Made by a program: the position numbers and the translations under genes. Shown in pieces: positions 15,445 to 24,262 of a DNA stretch of 64,000 bases; within the stretch, counting starts at the first letter, position 1, and each line of letters begins with the position of its first letter. Origin of the DNA: Lachnospiraceae bacterium (lineage in GTDB: Bacteria > Bacillota > Clostridia > Oscillospirales > Ruminococcaceae); the NCBI GenBank assembly GCA_023664705.1, contig JAMPFE010000007.1:1-64000 (forward strand), in the 5' to 3' direction. The notes beneath the pieces were generated by a model. The model saw nothing but the letters and a program-made list of their open reading frames with translations, was not told the origin of the DNA and did no database searches.

Positions 15445-16120
15445 TGATATTCGCGTAGGCGCGGGGAAATTTTGTCGGTGTTTGCGATATTTTTTTGACA
15501 ACGACGAGCCGCCTGTCGTCGCCGTTCGGGAGCTTGTAATCGAGCGTTTTTTCGAGCTTGCCGCCGAGCTGCCGTATCGCGTTTTGCGCGGCGGAAACGT
15601 CCTCGTTGACGGATTTGAGCGCGATAAAGCTGCCGCCGACCTTGACGAACGGCAGGCAGAGCTCCGTGAGAACGGGCAGTGCCGCGACCGCCCGCGCCGT
15701 CGCGAAATCGTATTGCTCGCGGCGCTTGCGTCCGAGCTCCTCGCCGCGCGCGTGAATTATCTTGGCGGCGACGTTGATTTTCGCGCATGCTTGCTCCAGA
15801 TACGTGCAGCGCTTGCCGAGGCTGTCGCAGAGCGTGCCTTTGAGCGACGGGAACATTATCAGCAGCGGCAGCGACGGAAATCCCGCGCCCGTGCCGACGT
15901 CGATAAATTCGGCGTCAAGCGGCAGCTCCAACATCGTAAAGGGCAGCACGCTGTCGATAAAATGCTTCATCACAACGTCCTCGAATCCGGTTATCGAGGT
16001 CAGATTGACCTTTTCGTTGTATTCGACCATAAATTCGTACAGCGTGCGGAATTGCTCCGCTTGGCGCTCCGTTATGCCAATCTCGGCTGATTTGAACATA
16101 TCAATTATCTTTTCCGTCAT
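15428..16120 (-). CDS. rsmG: 16S rRNA (guanine-N7) methyltransferase RsmG
   Basis: This methyltransferase modifies G527 (E. coli numbering) of 16S rRNA; its loss gives low-level streptomycin resistance in many bacteria. The SAM-binding motif is FIDVGTGAGFPSLPL (about 72-86). NLTSITG near residue 40 and ATARAVAALPVL are also diagnostic. The start ATG lies inside the last codons of mnmG (20-base overlap) after a GGAAGGGGGAG site, so translation is coupled. Confidence 0.97.
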   Translation of the reverse strand: MTEKIIDMFKSAEIGITERQAEQFRTLYEFMVEYNEKVNLTSITGFEDVVMKHFIDSVLPFTMLELPLDAEFIDVGTGAGFPSLPLLIMFPSLKGTLCDSLGKRCTYLEQACAKINVAAKIIHARGEELGRKRREQYDFATARAVAALPVLTELCLPFVKVGGSFIALKSVNEDVSAAQNAIRQLGGKLEKTLDYKLPNGDDRRLVVVKKISQTPTKFPRAYANITKKPL

Positions 16121-17993
16121 TGCGCTCCCCCTTCCCCGCGAGCCAGATAAGCAGCACCTGAACGTCCGCGGGGTTGACCCCAGAGATACGCCCCGCCTGC
16201 CCGACGTTAAGCGGCTTGTGCTTGTTCAGCTTTTCGCGCGCTTCGAGCCGCAAGCCCTTTATCGTGCTGTAATCTACGTCGCTCGGGAGCTTTTTTTCCT
16301 CGAGGCGGCGCATTTTTTCTATCTGTTCGAGCTGTATTTTGATGTAGCCCGAGTATTTCATTTCGATCTCGAGCTTGTTTATCAGCGATATTTTCAGCTT
16401 CGGGCGCTCCCCGTCGAACTTTTCAAAATCGGAATAGCCGAGCTGGGGGCGCTTCAGGAGCTCGTAAAGGCGCGTTCCCGCGGTTATCGGCGAGGTGCCT
16501 TTTGAGGTAAGCAGCGCGTTTACCTCGTCCGTCGGGTGTATCGTTACGCGCTTTATCCGCTCAAGCTCGTCCTCGAGAGCCTTGCAGTCCGCCTTGAAGA
16601 GCTCGAAGCGCTCATCGGAGACAAGCCCGACCTCGTGCCCGAGCGGCAGAAGCCTTTCGGGAGCGTTGTCCTGCCGCAGAATAAGGCGGTATTCGCTGCG
16701 CGAGGTCATCATACGGTACGGCTCGGTGCAGCCCTTTGTCACCAAGTCGTCGATGAGCGTGCCGATGTAGCTCGTCGCGCGGTCGAGGATTATCAGCTCT
16801 TTTCCCGTGATTTTCCGCGCGGCGTTTATGCCCGCGATAATGCCCTGCGCGGCGGCTTCCTCGTAGCCCGAGGTGCAGTTGAACTGCCCTGCGCCGTACA
16901 ATCCCGAAATTTTTTTGAATTCCAGCGTCGGCAAAAGCTCCAGCGGGTCGCAGCAATCGTACTCGATAGCGTAGGCGGGGCGCATTATCTCGACGTTTTC
17001 CAAGCCATGTATCGTCCGCAGAAACTTCAGCTGAACGTCCTCGGGGAGGCTGCTGCTCATGCCCTGCAAATAATACTCGTCCGTGTCCAAGCCCATGGGC
17101 TCGACGAAGAGCTGGTGGCGCTCCTTGTCCTTAAAGCGGACGATTTTGTCCTCGATGCTCGGGCAATAACGCGGTCCGACGCCCTCGATCCTCCCCGAAT
17201 AGAGCGGCGAGCGGTCGAGGTTTGCCAGAATAACGCTGTGGGTCTCGGCGTTGGTGTACGTCACATAGCAATCGGCGGCGTTGCGCATTTCGCGCGTGTT
17301 GTCGAACGAAAACGGCATAATTTCCGCGTCGCCCTCCTGCCTTTCCATTGCCGAAAAGTCGATGGAGCGCTTGTGGACGCGCGCGGGAGTGCCCGTTTTA
17401 AAGCGCCGCATGGAAACGCCGAGCGATTTCAGGCACTCGGTGAGCGCCGTGCTCGGGAGGACGTTGTCGGGTCCCGCTGCGTAATTCAGCTCGCCGATAT
17501 GTATTTTGCCGTTCAGGTAGGTGCCCGTGGTGATTATCGCGGCTTTGCACGGATAGACCGCGCCGAGCTTCGTGCGCACGGCGGCGACTTTTCCGTCCTC
17601 GACGGCGACGGCAGTCACCTCGGCTTGCTTGATAAACAGGTTCGGCGTGCTTTCGAGCGTTTGTTTCATATACGAATGATATTTCACGCGGTCGCTCTGC
17701 ACGCGCAGGCTGTGCACGGCGGGACCTTTTCCGCGGTTCAAAATGCGCGACTGGATAAAGGTCGCGTCCGCGGCTCTGCCCATTTCGCCGCCGAGCGCGT
17801 CTATCTCGCAGACGATCTGCCCCTTTGCCGAGCCGCCGATACACGGATTGCATGGCATATTCGCGATGCAGTCCAGCGAGAGCGTGAAAACCGCGGTCTT
17901 CAAGCCGAGCCGCGCCGCCGCCAGAGCAGCCTCGCAGCCCGCGTGCCCCGCACCGATAACGCAGACGTCGTATTCTTCAAGAATATAATCCAT
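16101..17993 (-). CDS. mnmG: tRNA uridine 5-carboxymethylaminomethyl modification enzyme MnmG
   Basis: With MnmE (not in this window), this FAD enzyme builds the cmnm5 group on wobble U34 of several tRNAs. The FAD-binding motif GAGHAGCEAALAAARLG lies near residue 15. CNPCIGGSAKGQ and the second signature GQFNCTSGYEEAAAQG are intact. I chose the ATG at MDYILEEYD, which follows GGAG and begins two bases after the upstream stop codon; an ATG four codons earlier has no ribosome binding site. The gene sits between a DUF4240 gene and rsmG. Confidence 0.97.
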   Translation of the reverse strand: MDYILEEYDVCVIGAGHAGCEAALAAARLGLKTAVFTLSLDCIANMPCNPCIGGSAKGQIVCEIDALGGEMGRAADATFIQSRILNRGKGPAVHSLRVQSDRVKYHSYMKQTLESTPNLFIKQAEVTAVAVEDGKVAAVRTKLGAVYPCKAAIITTGTYLNGKIHIGELNYAAGPDNVLPSTALTECLKSLGVSMRRFKTGTPARVHKRSIDFSAMERQEGDAEIMPFSFDNTREMRNAADCYVTYTNAETHSVILANLDRSPLYSGRIEGVGPRYCPSIEDKIVRFKDKERHQLFVEPMGLDTDEYYLQGMSSSLPEDVQLKFLRTIHGLENVEIMRPAYAIEYDCCDPLELLPTLEFKKISGLYGAGQFNCTSGYEEAAAQGIIAGINAARKITGKELIILDRATSYIGTLIDDLVTKGCTEPYRMMTSRSEYRLILRQDNAPERLLPLGHEVGLVSDERFELFKADCKALEDELERIKRVTIHPTDEVNALLTSKGTSPITAGTRLYELLKRPQLGYSDFEKFDGERPKLKISLINKLEIEMKYSGYIKIQLEQIEKMRRLEEKKLPSDVDYSTIKGLRLEAREKLNKHKPLNVGQAGRISGVNPADVQVLLIWLAGKGERNDGKDN

Positions 17994-17995
17994 AG

Positions 17996-18442
17996 TCAAC
18001 TCCATGCAGCCGCATTGCTTCCCGTCTCATAACTGAGCGGCGGGATATGCGGGTAATTATCCTCGTCGTCGTTGTGCTTTTTAGCCCACGCTCTCGACGG
18101 AACGTACAAAATCGCCTTGAACTCGCTGCTCCAGAGTATTTTGTTCTTCTTTCCGTTCAGCGCCTTTTTGTAGAAATCCGCGCCGTTTATCAGCGCCACG
18201 CACCGCGAGTATAAAAAGGAATCGTCCGAATGAAGCTCGTCGTATTTTAACGCCGCTTTAAAATTCTTTTCTGTATCCAGCGCGTAAAGCAGCTCGCTCA
18301 TAATGTCCTCAAACGCGAATATCTCCTCGTCCGAAAGCCGCGACAAATGCTCTATCAGCGGCGCGAGGACTTTTTCATCATCGCCCTGACTATCCCAGTC
18401 GCAGATATTCATAATGTCGTCAAAAAATCTCTGTTTGTCCAT
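17996..18442 (-). CDS. DUF4240 domain protein
   Basis: This soluble 148-residue protein matches the DUF4240 pattern, whose function is unknown. Visible landmarks are an N-terminal FFDDIMNICDW, a LSDEEIFAFEDIMSELLYAL helix (about 36-55), DDSFLYSRCVALINGADFYK (about 72-91) and a C-terminal YETGSNAAAWS. DUF4240 proteins are usually accessory genes, so its place between gyrA and mnmG is unusual. Its stop lies two bases before the mnmG start, suggesting coupled translation. A parS cluster lies in its upstream region. The ribosome binding site (GGGGG four bases before ATG) is poor. Confidence 0.7.
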   Translation of the reverse strand: MDKQRFFDDIMNICDWDSQGDDEKVLAPLIEHLSRLSDEEIFAFEDIMSELLYALDTEKNFKAALKYDELHSDDSFLYSRCVALINGADFYKKALNGKKNKILWSSEFKAILYVPSRAWAKKHNDDEDNYPHIPPLSYETGSNAAAWS

Positions 18443-18469
18443 AATACCCCCATGAACTCAAAACCAAAA

Positions 18470-18485
18470 TGTTCCACGTGGAACA
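18470..18485. promoter_or_regulatory. parS: parS centromere site 3
   Basis: This is a third perfect TGTTCCACGTGGAACA, 4 kb closer to the origin than the pair at 14.4 kb, in the spacer between gyrA and the DUF4240 gene. Confidence 0.95.
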
Positions 18486-18499
18486 TTTTGCAAAATTCA

Positions 18500-18530
18500 A
18501 TATCCACGTGGAACAGTCCACAGTGGAACA
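18500..18530. promoter_or_regulatory. Two degenerate parS-like sequences
   Basis: ATATCCACGTGGAACA matches 13 of 16 parS bases and keeps the right arm. Directly after it, AGTCCACAGTGGAACA holds both half-sites but has an extra A at the centre, which breaks the 16-bp spacing. Confidence 0.6.
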
Positions 18531-18534
18531 ATTG

Positions 18535-18570
18535 CAAAAATTTTTCCCGAACCTCGGCTCGGGAAAAATT
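18535..18570 (-). terminator. Terminator after gyrA
   Basis: On the minus strand AATTTTTCCCGA and TCGGGAAAAATT pair over 12 bp around a short loop, and the stem continues into TTTTTGC. Confidence 0.8.
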
Positions 18571-18580
18571 ATAAGGCTCG

Positions 18581-21202
18581 TTATTCCTCGGAATTATCGG
18601 AGCCGTCCTCCTCGGGGTCGTCGTCAACGGGCTCGTCGTCGGGAATAACCTCGGCGGCGTCCTCCTTGAGCGAAGCCTCGACCTCCTCCTCGGAGACGGT
18701 CTCGACCTCCTCGGTCTTTTCCTCGTCGTCATGCTGCGTGCGCGAGAACGTCACTACCCTGTCCTCCGCGCCCAAACGCATTACGCGAACTCCCGAGGCC
18801 GTGCGACCCATAACGCGCAGGTCGTTCGCGCGGATACGGATAATAACGCCGTCCGCGCTTATCAGAATTACGTCGTCGTCGGGACCGAGCGTGCGGATGC
18901 CGACAACATAGCCCTTTTCCTCGCTTACGGGGTAGTTTTTCAGACCCAAGCCGCCGCGCCGCTGCAAACGGTAGCTGGACGCGGCGCAGCGCCTGCCCAT
19001 GCCCTTTTCGGTGACGGTGAGTATCGTCGCGTTCTCATCGAAAATCTTCGTCGCGCCGACAATATAGTCGTCGCCGCGGAACTTTATCGCGTGAACACCG
19101 CGCGCCGTTCTGCCCATTGCGCGGATATTATTCTCGTCAAAGCGTATCGCAGCGCCGTTTCTGGTCGCTGCCATAACGGTGCAGTCGCCCTCGGTAAGGA
19201 AACCGCCCGCTATCTCGTCGCCGTCAACGAGCGTAATCGCGCGCAAGCCGCCCTTTCGTATGTTCTTGAACTCGGAGAGCCTCGTGCGCTTGACAAGACC
19301 GTTCTTCGTAAGGCAGATAAAATACTTGTTTTCGGCGAAATCGACAGTCGTCATCATTGCCGCGACTTTTTCGTCCTCGGACAATTGCAGCAGGTTGACG
19401 ATATTCATTCCGCGGGACTGCTTGCTGCCCTCGGGTATCTGATAGCATTTCAGGCGGAACATATTGCCCTTATTCGTGATGAACAGGATATTTTCGTGGG
19501 AGCTCGCAATGAACATGCTCTCCACGAAATCCTCGTCGCGCTGCTTCATTCCCGAAACGCCGCGCCCGCCGCGCTTCTGGATATTGTAGACCTCCGCGGG
19601 CTGGCGCTTGATGTAGCCCATATTCGTGAACGTTACGACGCAGTCCTCCTCGGGGATAAGGTCCTCGATGTCGACCTCGCCGCTTACGGGCTCGATAGCC
19701 GTGCGGCGTTCGTCGCCGAATTTCTTCTTGACCGCCGCGAGCTCCTCGCCGATGAGGTGGAGCATTTTATCTCTGTCCGCGAGCAGCTCCTCCATTGACT
19801 TGATGAGAGCGCGCTTTTCCGAGAGCTCGTCGAGCACCTTGCTCTTCTCCATGCCCGTCAGCGCGCCGAGCGTCATTTTGACGATAGCGTCCGCCTGAAC
19901 GTCGGTAAGGGAATATGTTGCCGTCGTGAAAAGCCCCGTTGACGAAACGTCGACGTTCTTAAAGCGCTCTATAAGGCGCTCCTTGCCCTCGGGGATATTC
20001 TTGCTGGAACGCAAAATGGCGATTACCTCGTCGATGAAGTCGATAGCTATCATCAGACCCTCGAGGATATGCTCGCGCTCCTTTGCCTTGTCAAGGTCGT
20101 ACTGCGTGCGACGCGTAACGACGTCAATCTGGTGGTCGAGATAGCATTTCAGCATTTCCATCAGCGTCAGCGTCTTGGGCTGCCCGTCGACAAGCGCTAT
20201 CATAATAACGCCGACTGTGTCCTGAAGCTGCGTGTAGGTGAACAGCTTGTTCAGCACAACGTTCGCGTTGGCGTCGCGCTTAAGTTCGACAACGACGCGC
20301 ATACCCGTTCTGTCCGACTCGTCGCGGACGAACGAAATTCCGTCAATGCGCTTGTCGCGGATAAGGTCGCCGATATTCGCGAGCATACGCGCCTTGTTGA
20401 CCATATACGGAATTTCGGTAATTATAATGCGCGTATGGTTGTTTTCCTCGACTATTTCCGTACGACCGCGGAGGATTATCTTGCCGCGCCCCGTGTAATA
20501 AGCCGAGCGAATGCCGCTGTAGCCCATAATGATGCCGCCCGTCGGGAAATCGGGACCCTTGATGCAGCCCATGACCTCCTCGATAGTCACCTCGGGGTTG
20601 TCTATCATAAGCAGCAGCGCGTCAACGACCTCTCCGAGATTGTGCGGAGGGATATTCGTAGCCATGCCGACCGCGATGCCGTTCGAGCCGTTGACCAGCA
20701 AGTTCGGGAAACGCGACGGCAGCACCTTCGGCTCCAGAAGCTTATCGTCGTAGTTCGTCTTGAAATCGACGACCTTTTTATTTATATCGGAGGTCATTTC
20801 GTTGGCTATTTTCGCCAGCCTTGCCTCCGTGTAACGGTAAGCCGCGGGCGGGTCGCCGTCGACCGAGCCGAAGTTTCCGTGACCGTCTATCAGCGGATAG
20901 CGCATCGAGAACGACTGCGCCAAGCGAACCAGCGCATCGTAAACGGAAGCGTCGCCGTGCGGGTGATACTTACCGAGAACCTCTCCGACCGTGTACGCGC
21001 ACTTGCGGAACGGCTTGTCCGAGGTATTTCCCGCCTCGTTCATCGTGTAGATGATGCGGCGGTGAACGGGCTTGAACCCGTCGCGCACGTCGGGCAGCGC
21101 TCTCGAGGTGATAACAGCCATTGAATACTCGATAAACGACTGCTTCATCGTATCCTCCAAGCCTATATTATGGAGCTTTTCCAAACTAAAATCTATTTCC
21201 AT
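18581..21202 (-). CDS. gyrA: DNA gyrase subunit A
   Basis: This is the breakage-reunion subunit of gyrase, which introduces negative supercoils. The catalytic tyrosine is Tyr124 in AYRYTEARLA. The quinolone-resistance region reads YHPHGDASVYDALVRLAQ, so Ala85 stands where E. coli has Ser83, while the acidic Asp89 is kept. The C-terminal beta-pinwheel has a GyrA-box-like IQKRGGRGVSG (about 545) and LQRRGGLGLKNY near the end. It closes with a roughly 50-residue highly acidic tail (EEKTEEVETVSEEEVEAS and onward). The length (873 aa) fits the family. The ATG follows GGAGGATAA, which overlaps the upstream stop codon. The operon order is gyrB, a YcxB-like gene, gyrA. Confidence 0.98.
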   Translation of the reverse strand: MEIDFSLEKLHNIGLEDTMKQSFIEYSMAVITSRALPDVRDGFKPVHRRIIYTMNEAGNTSDKPFRKCAYTVGEVLGKYHPHGDASVYDALVRLAQSFSMRYPLIDGHGNFGSVDGDPPAAYRYTEARLAKIANEMTSDINKKVVDFKTNYDDKLLEPKVLPSRFPNLLVNGSNGIAVGMATNIPPHNLGEVVDALLLMIDNPEVTIEEVMGCIKGPDFPTGGIIMGYSGIRSAYYTGRGKIILRGRTEIVEENNHTRIIITEIPYMVNKARMLANIGDLIRDKRIDGISFVRDESDRTGMRVVVELKRDANANVVLNKLFTYTQLQDTVGVIMIALVDGQPKTLTLMEMLKCYLDHQIDVVTRRTQYDLDKAKEREHILEGLMIAIDFIDEVIAILRSSKNIPEGKERLIERFKNVDVSSTGLFTTATYSLTDVQADAIVKMTLGALTGMEKSKVLDELSEKRALIKSMEELLADRDKMLHLIGEELAAVKKKFGDERRTAIEPVSGEVDIEDLIPEEDCVVTFTNMGYIKRQPAEVYNIQKRGGRGVSGMKQRDEDFVESMFIASSHENILFITNKGNMFRLKCYQIPEGSKQSRGMNIVNLLQLSEDEKVAAMMTTVDFAENKYFICLTKNGLVKRTRLSEFKNIRKGGLRAITLVDGDEIAGGFLTEGDCTVMAATRNGAAIRFDENNIRAMGRTARGVHAIKFRGDDYIVGATKIFDENATILTVTEKGMGRRCAASSYRLQRRGGLGLKNYPVSEEKGYVVGIRTLGPDDDVILISADGVIIRIRANDLRVMGRTASGVRVMRLGAEDRVVTFSRTQHDDEEKTEEVETVSEEEVEASLKEDAAEVIPDDEPVDDDPEEDGSDNSEE

Positions 21203-21733
21203 TTATCCTCCGTCATTTTCCAATTTATTGTAAAGAAACTCCCGCACAGCGTCCTCCGTCTCCTTGCCGAGACAGCGTTTGGGAAAGCAGTATATCTGCC
21301 TGCGATTGAAGATAAGCAAAAGCGAATCCTCGTTTTCGTCGAAGTTGAGCAGGTCGTCGCCGAACCTGAAAACCGTCATTACGGGCAGCGGCGCGTTTTG
21401 CAGCGCCTCCTCGCCGTTTTCCTCACCAAGCGGCGCTTCTTCGCCCTCCTTGGGCTTTATGACCGTCTCTATCTCGATTTTTTCGGGATATATCGCGCAC
21501 CGGTATTCCTCGGGATTCATATCCTTAAGCGCGTTGATAATCCTCGCGCGCATACGTTTTCTGCTTGTAATGTTGTTCACGAGCATAAACAAGCAAAACA
21601 ATAACGCCAAATACATAAAAACCGCGGAGGGATCCAGCACGATGCCGACGACAGCCGCGACCGAAAAAAGCGCGAAAGCCGACGTCCACAATATTCCCTT
21701 TTTGCCGTAGAAGCGCCGCTGAAAGGTTTTCAT
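21203..21733 (-). CDS. YcxB-like small membrane protein between gyrB and gyrA
   Basis: The protein has two adjacent membrane segments (about 14-33 and 37-53), then a soluble domain with IEIETVIKP and SLLLIFNRRQIYCFPKRCLG. This layout resembles the YcxB-like family of unknown function. The first in-frame ATG has only a weak ribosome binding site. The frame stays open and protein-like for 38 more codons, up to the gyrB stop, without any standard start codon. An AAGGGGG lies 7 bases before an ATT at 21841, so an unusual ATT start (about 36 extra residues) is possible. Cotranscription with gyrB and gyrA is likely. Confidence 0.7.
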   Translation of the reverse strand: MKTFQRRFYGKKGILWTSAFALFSVAAVVGIVLDPSAVFMYLALLFCLFMLVNNITSRKRMRARIINALKDMNPEEYRCAIYPEKIEIETVIKPKEGEEAPLGEENGEEALQNAPLPVMTVFRFGDDLLNFDENEDSLLLIFNRRQIYCFPKRCLGKETEDAVREFLYNKLENDGG

Positions 21734-21853
21734 GGCGCTGTCCGTCTCTTCGAGAGTATTGTCGTAGCCGAATTCGGCAATCGGTCCGCTTTTTTTCGCA
21801 GCCTGCTCTTTATTTAAATCGGGTAATAAACTGCTTGAAATAACAATACCCCC

Positions 21854-23839
21854 TTAAATATCCAGCTCGCCCGCAAGTCCCGCGTTTGCCTCGATAAACT
21901 CGCGGCGCGGCTCTACCTTGTCGCCCATAAGGATAGTCAATATCTCGTCGGCTCTGGCGGCGTCTTCCACCGTGACGCGCAGCATGGTACGCGTTTCGGG
22001 GTTCATGGTAGTCTCCCAGAGCTGAATGGGATCCATCTCGCCGAGACCTTTATAGCGCTGCACGTCAACCTTTCCGCCGTCTCCGCCGAGCTCGGCGATA
22101 TACGTGTCGCGCTCCTCGTCCGAGAACGCGTAGCGCACCTGCTTGCCCCTCGCGACCTTAAACAGCGGCGGCTGGGCGCAGTAAACATGCCCGTGCTCCA
22201 AAAGCGGTCTCATAAAGCGGAAGAAGAACGTCAGCATAAGCGTGCGGATATGCAGACCGTCAACGTCGGCATCCGCCATTATTATAACGCGCCCGTAGCG
22301 CAGCTTTGTGATGTCAAAATCCTCGGCGATGCCCGTGCCGAGAGCCTTTACGACGGGCGACAGCTTGTCGTTGTTGTAAACCTTGTCGGCTCTTGCCTTT
22401 TCAACATTCAGCATTTTGCCCCAAAGTGAAAGAATGGCTTGAAAACGCCTGTCGCGCCCCTCCTTTGCCGAACCGCCCGCCGAGTCTCCCTCGACGATGT
22501 AGATCTCGGTGTGCGTGGGGTCGCTGTCCGAGCAGTCCGCGAGCTTCCCCGGCAAGCCGTTGCTGTCCATAATGGACTTGCGCTTCGCCTCCATTGCCTT
22601 TTTTGCAGCGTCGCGGGCAGCCTGCGCGTTTGCCGCCTTGTTTACTATGATCTGCGCGGTCTCGGGATGCTCCTCAAAATAGTATGTGAGCTGCTCCGTC
22701 GCGATTTTATACACGGCGGGCTGCACCTCGGGATTTCCGAGCTTGCCCTTTGTCTGACCCTCAAACTCGCACTCGGGCAGCTTTACGGAGATTATCGCGT
22801 TTATCGCCTCGCGGATAGCCTCGCCGCTGTACCCGCTGAAGGGCTTTTCCTCCTCGCCCTTCTTGCCCGCCTTTTTCTTGGGCTTGTTCTTATCGGCATT
22901 TTCCTTGTAGGTCTTGGCGAAGTCGTTGACGACCTTGCTCAAAGCGCGCTTAAAGCCCAGCTCGTGCATACCGCCCTCGCCCGTGTGAATGTCGTTCGCG
23001 AACGAGCGGAAAACCTCGCTGTTGAAGTCCGTGGTATACTGGAACGCGACCTCCACCAAAATTCCGTCGACGGTGCCGTTGAGGAAGATTATATCGGGGT
23101 GGAGGACCTCCGCGCCGCGCTTTTTGTTGAGCCACTCGATGTAGGAGCGTATGCCGCCCTCGTACTGCATTGTCTCCTCGACGATGTTGTTTTCATCGCG
23201 CAGGTCGTGCAGATTTATTTTCAGACCGCCGTTCAGGAACGCCTTTTCGCGCATACGCTCGTTGAGCGTCTCATAGCTGAACACCGTGGAATGGAAAATC
23301 TCGCTGTCGGGCTTAAACGTCACCTGCGTGCCCGTGTGGTCGGTCTCGCCTATGATTTTGATAGGCTCGGTATATTCGCCGCGGTCGAAGTGCTGGAAAT
23401 GCACATTTTTGCCGTCGTGTATCTCGACCTCAAGCCACTCGGAAAGCGCGTTCACGACCGACGCGCCGACGCCGTGCAGACCTCCCGAGACCTTATAGCC
23501 GCCACCGCCGAACTTTCCGCCCGCGTGCAGCACGGTAAACACCAACGTCGCCGCGGAGATGCCCTCGGCGTGATTTATGCCCGTGGGAACGCCGCGCCCG
23601 TTGTCAATAACGCGGATAACGTTGTCGGGGAGAATAGACACGTCTATCTCGGTGCAGTAGCCCGCCAGAGCCTCGTCGACGGCGTTGTCGACTATCTCGT
23701 AAACGAGGTGGTGCAGACCGCTCTCGCCCGTGGAGCCTATATACATGCCAGGGCGCTTGCGGACGGGCTCGAGACCCTTCAGCGCGACAATATCATCGGC
23801 GCCGTAATCGCTTTCCAAAACCTTTTCATCTTCTGCCAT
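21854..23839 (-). CDS. gyrB: DNA gyrase subunit B
   Basis: This is the ATPase subunit of gyrase. The GHKL ATP site shows EIVDNAVDEALAG, DNGRGVPTGIN and GGLHGVGASVVNALS. The TOPRIM domain carries EGDSAGGSAKEGRDRRFQAI and DADVDGLHIRTL. The following motif, usually PLRGKxLNVEKA, is SLWGKMLNVEKA here. A Lys-rich insertion (NKPKKKAGKKGEEEKP, about 345-360) sits near the end of the transducer domain. I chose the ATG of MAEDEKVLES after GGAGGAAAA; the open frame extends 27 codons upstream through the promoter. Its own sigma-A promoter lies upstream. Confidence 0.98.
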   Translation of the reverse strand: MAEDEKVLESDYGADDIVALKGLEPVRKRPGMYIGSTGESGLHHLVYEIVDNAVDEALAGYCTEIDVSILPDNVIRVIDNGRGVPTGINHAEGISAATLVFTVLHAGGKFGGGGYKVSGGLHGVGASVVNALSEWLEVEIHDGKNVHFQHFDRGEYTEPIKIIGETDHTGTQVTFKPDSEIFHSTVFSYETLNERMREKAFLNGGLKINLHDLRDENNIVEETMQYEGGIRSYIEWLNKKRGAEVLHPDIIFLNGTVDGILVEVAFQYTTDFNSEVFRSFANDIHTGEGGMHELGFKRALSKVVNDFAKTYKENADKNKPKKKAGKKGEEEKPFSGYSGEAIREAINAIISVKLPECEFEGQTKGKLGNPEVQPAVYKIATEQLTYYFEEHPETAQIIVNKAANAQAARDAAKKAMEAKRKSIMDSNGLPGKLADCSDSDPTHTEIYIVEGDSAGGSAKEGRDRRFQAILSLWGKMLNVEKARADKVYNNDKLSPVVKALGTGIAEDFDITKLRYGRVIIMADADVDGLHIRTLMLTFFFRFMRPLLEHGHVYCAQPPLFKVARGKQVRYAFSDEERDTYIAELGGDGGKVDVQRYKGLGEMDPIQLWETTMNPETRTMLRVTVEDAARADEILTILMGDKVEPRREFIEANAGLAGELDI

Positions 23840-23887
23840 TTTTTTCCTCCAAATTTCCGTTAAACTCAAATCACATATATTATATAT

Positions 23888-23916
23888 AGTATACCACAAA
23901 TCGGCATAAATTTCAA
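23888..23916 (-). promoter_or_regulatory. gyrB operon promoter
   Basis: The minus strand has TTGAAA, 17 bases, then TATACT, about 50 bases before the gyrB start codon. Confidence 0.85.
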
Positions 23917-24032
23917 GCATTTTACGGTATTTTCGGAATATTTTTCGTTAATTTAAGCCTTTAATTAAGCTAAATTCTGCACAAAAACGACAATATTTTT
24001 TTAAGATTTTTATACACTTTTTTAAAAAGCAC

Positions 24033-24061
24033 TTGACATAAAAATAAAACGGATTTATAAT
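24033..24061 (+). promoter_or_regulatory. Perfect consensus sigma-A promoter for a 48-aa gene
   Basis: TTGACA, exactly 17 bases and TATAAT form a full-consensus promoter facing away from gyrB. It lies 27 bases before the ATG of the small gene. Confidence 0.9.
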
Positions 24062-24088
24062 ATAATAAAACGATTTGAGGTGAAAAAA

Positions 24089-24235
24089 ATGTCCGAAGAA
24101 ATGCGTCAAGACACGGTAAAAGCAACTCTTTACAGATTGAGACTTTATCTCAAAAACAGCGGAAAGAAATCATACACTGTTGAGGAAATAATGTCGCTGC
24201 TTGATGAATTTGCCGTTAAAACTTTATCCGAATAA
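24089..24235 (+). CDS. Unrecognised 48-residue helical protein
   Basis: I do not recognise this gene. It encodes MSEEMRQDTVKATLYRLRLY followed by 28 more residues ending in VKTLSE. The product is charged, predicted mostly helical, with no Cys, membrane segment or signal peptide. Evidence that it is real: a perfect consensus promoter, GAGGTG six bases before the ATG, and a terminator right after the stop. It is the only plus-strand gene between the flagellar region and the origin, so it is oriented against the replication fork. Possible roles are a small regulator or part of an RNA-based switch; nothing in the sequence decides. Confidence 0.75.
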   Translation: MSEEMRQDTVKATLYRLRLYLKNSGKKSYTVEEIMSLLDEFAVKTLSE

Positions 24236-24238
24236 ACA

Positions 24239-24262
24239 AAAGGGAGCCCGAGCTCCCTTTTA
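24239..24262. terminator. Shared bidirectional terminator (48-aa gene / remB)
   Basis: AAAGGGAGC and GCTCCCTTT pair over 9 bp with a CCGA loop, with T-rich flanks on both strands. It serves the two convergent genes. Confidence 0.85.
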
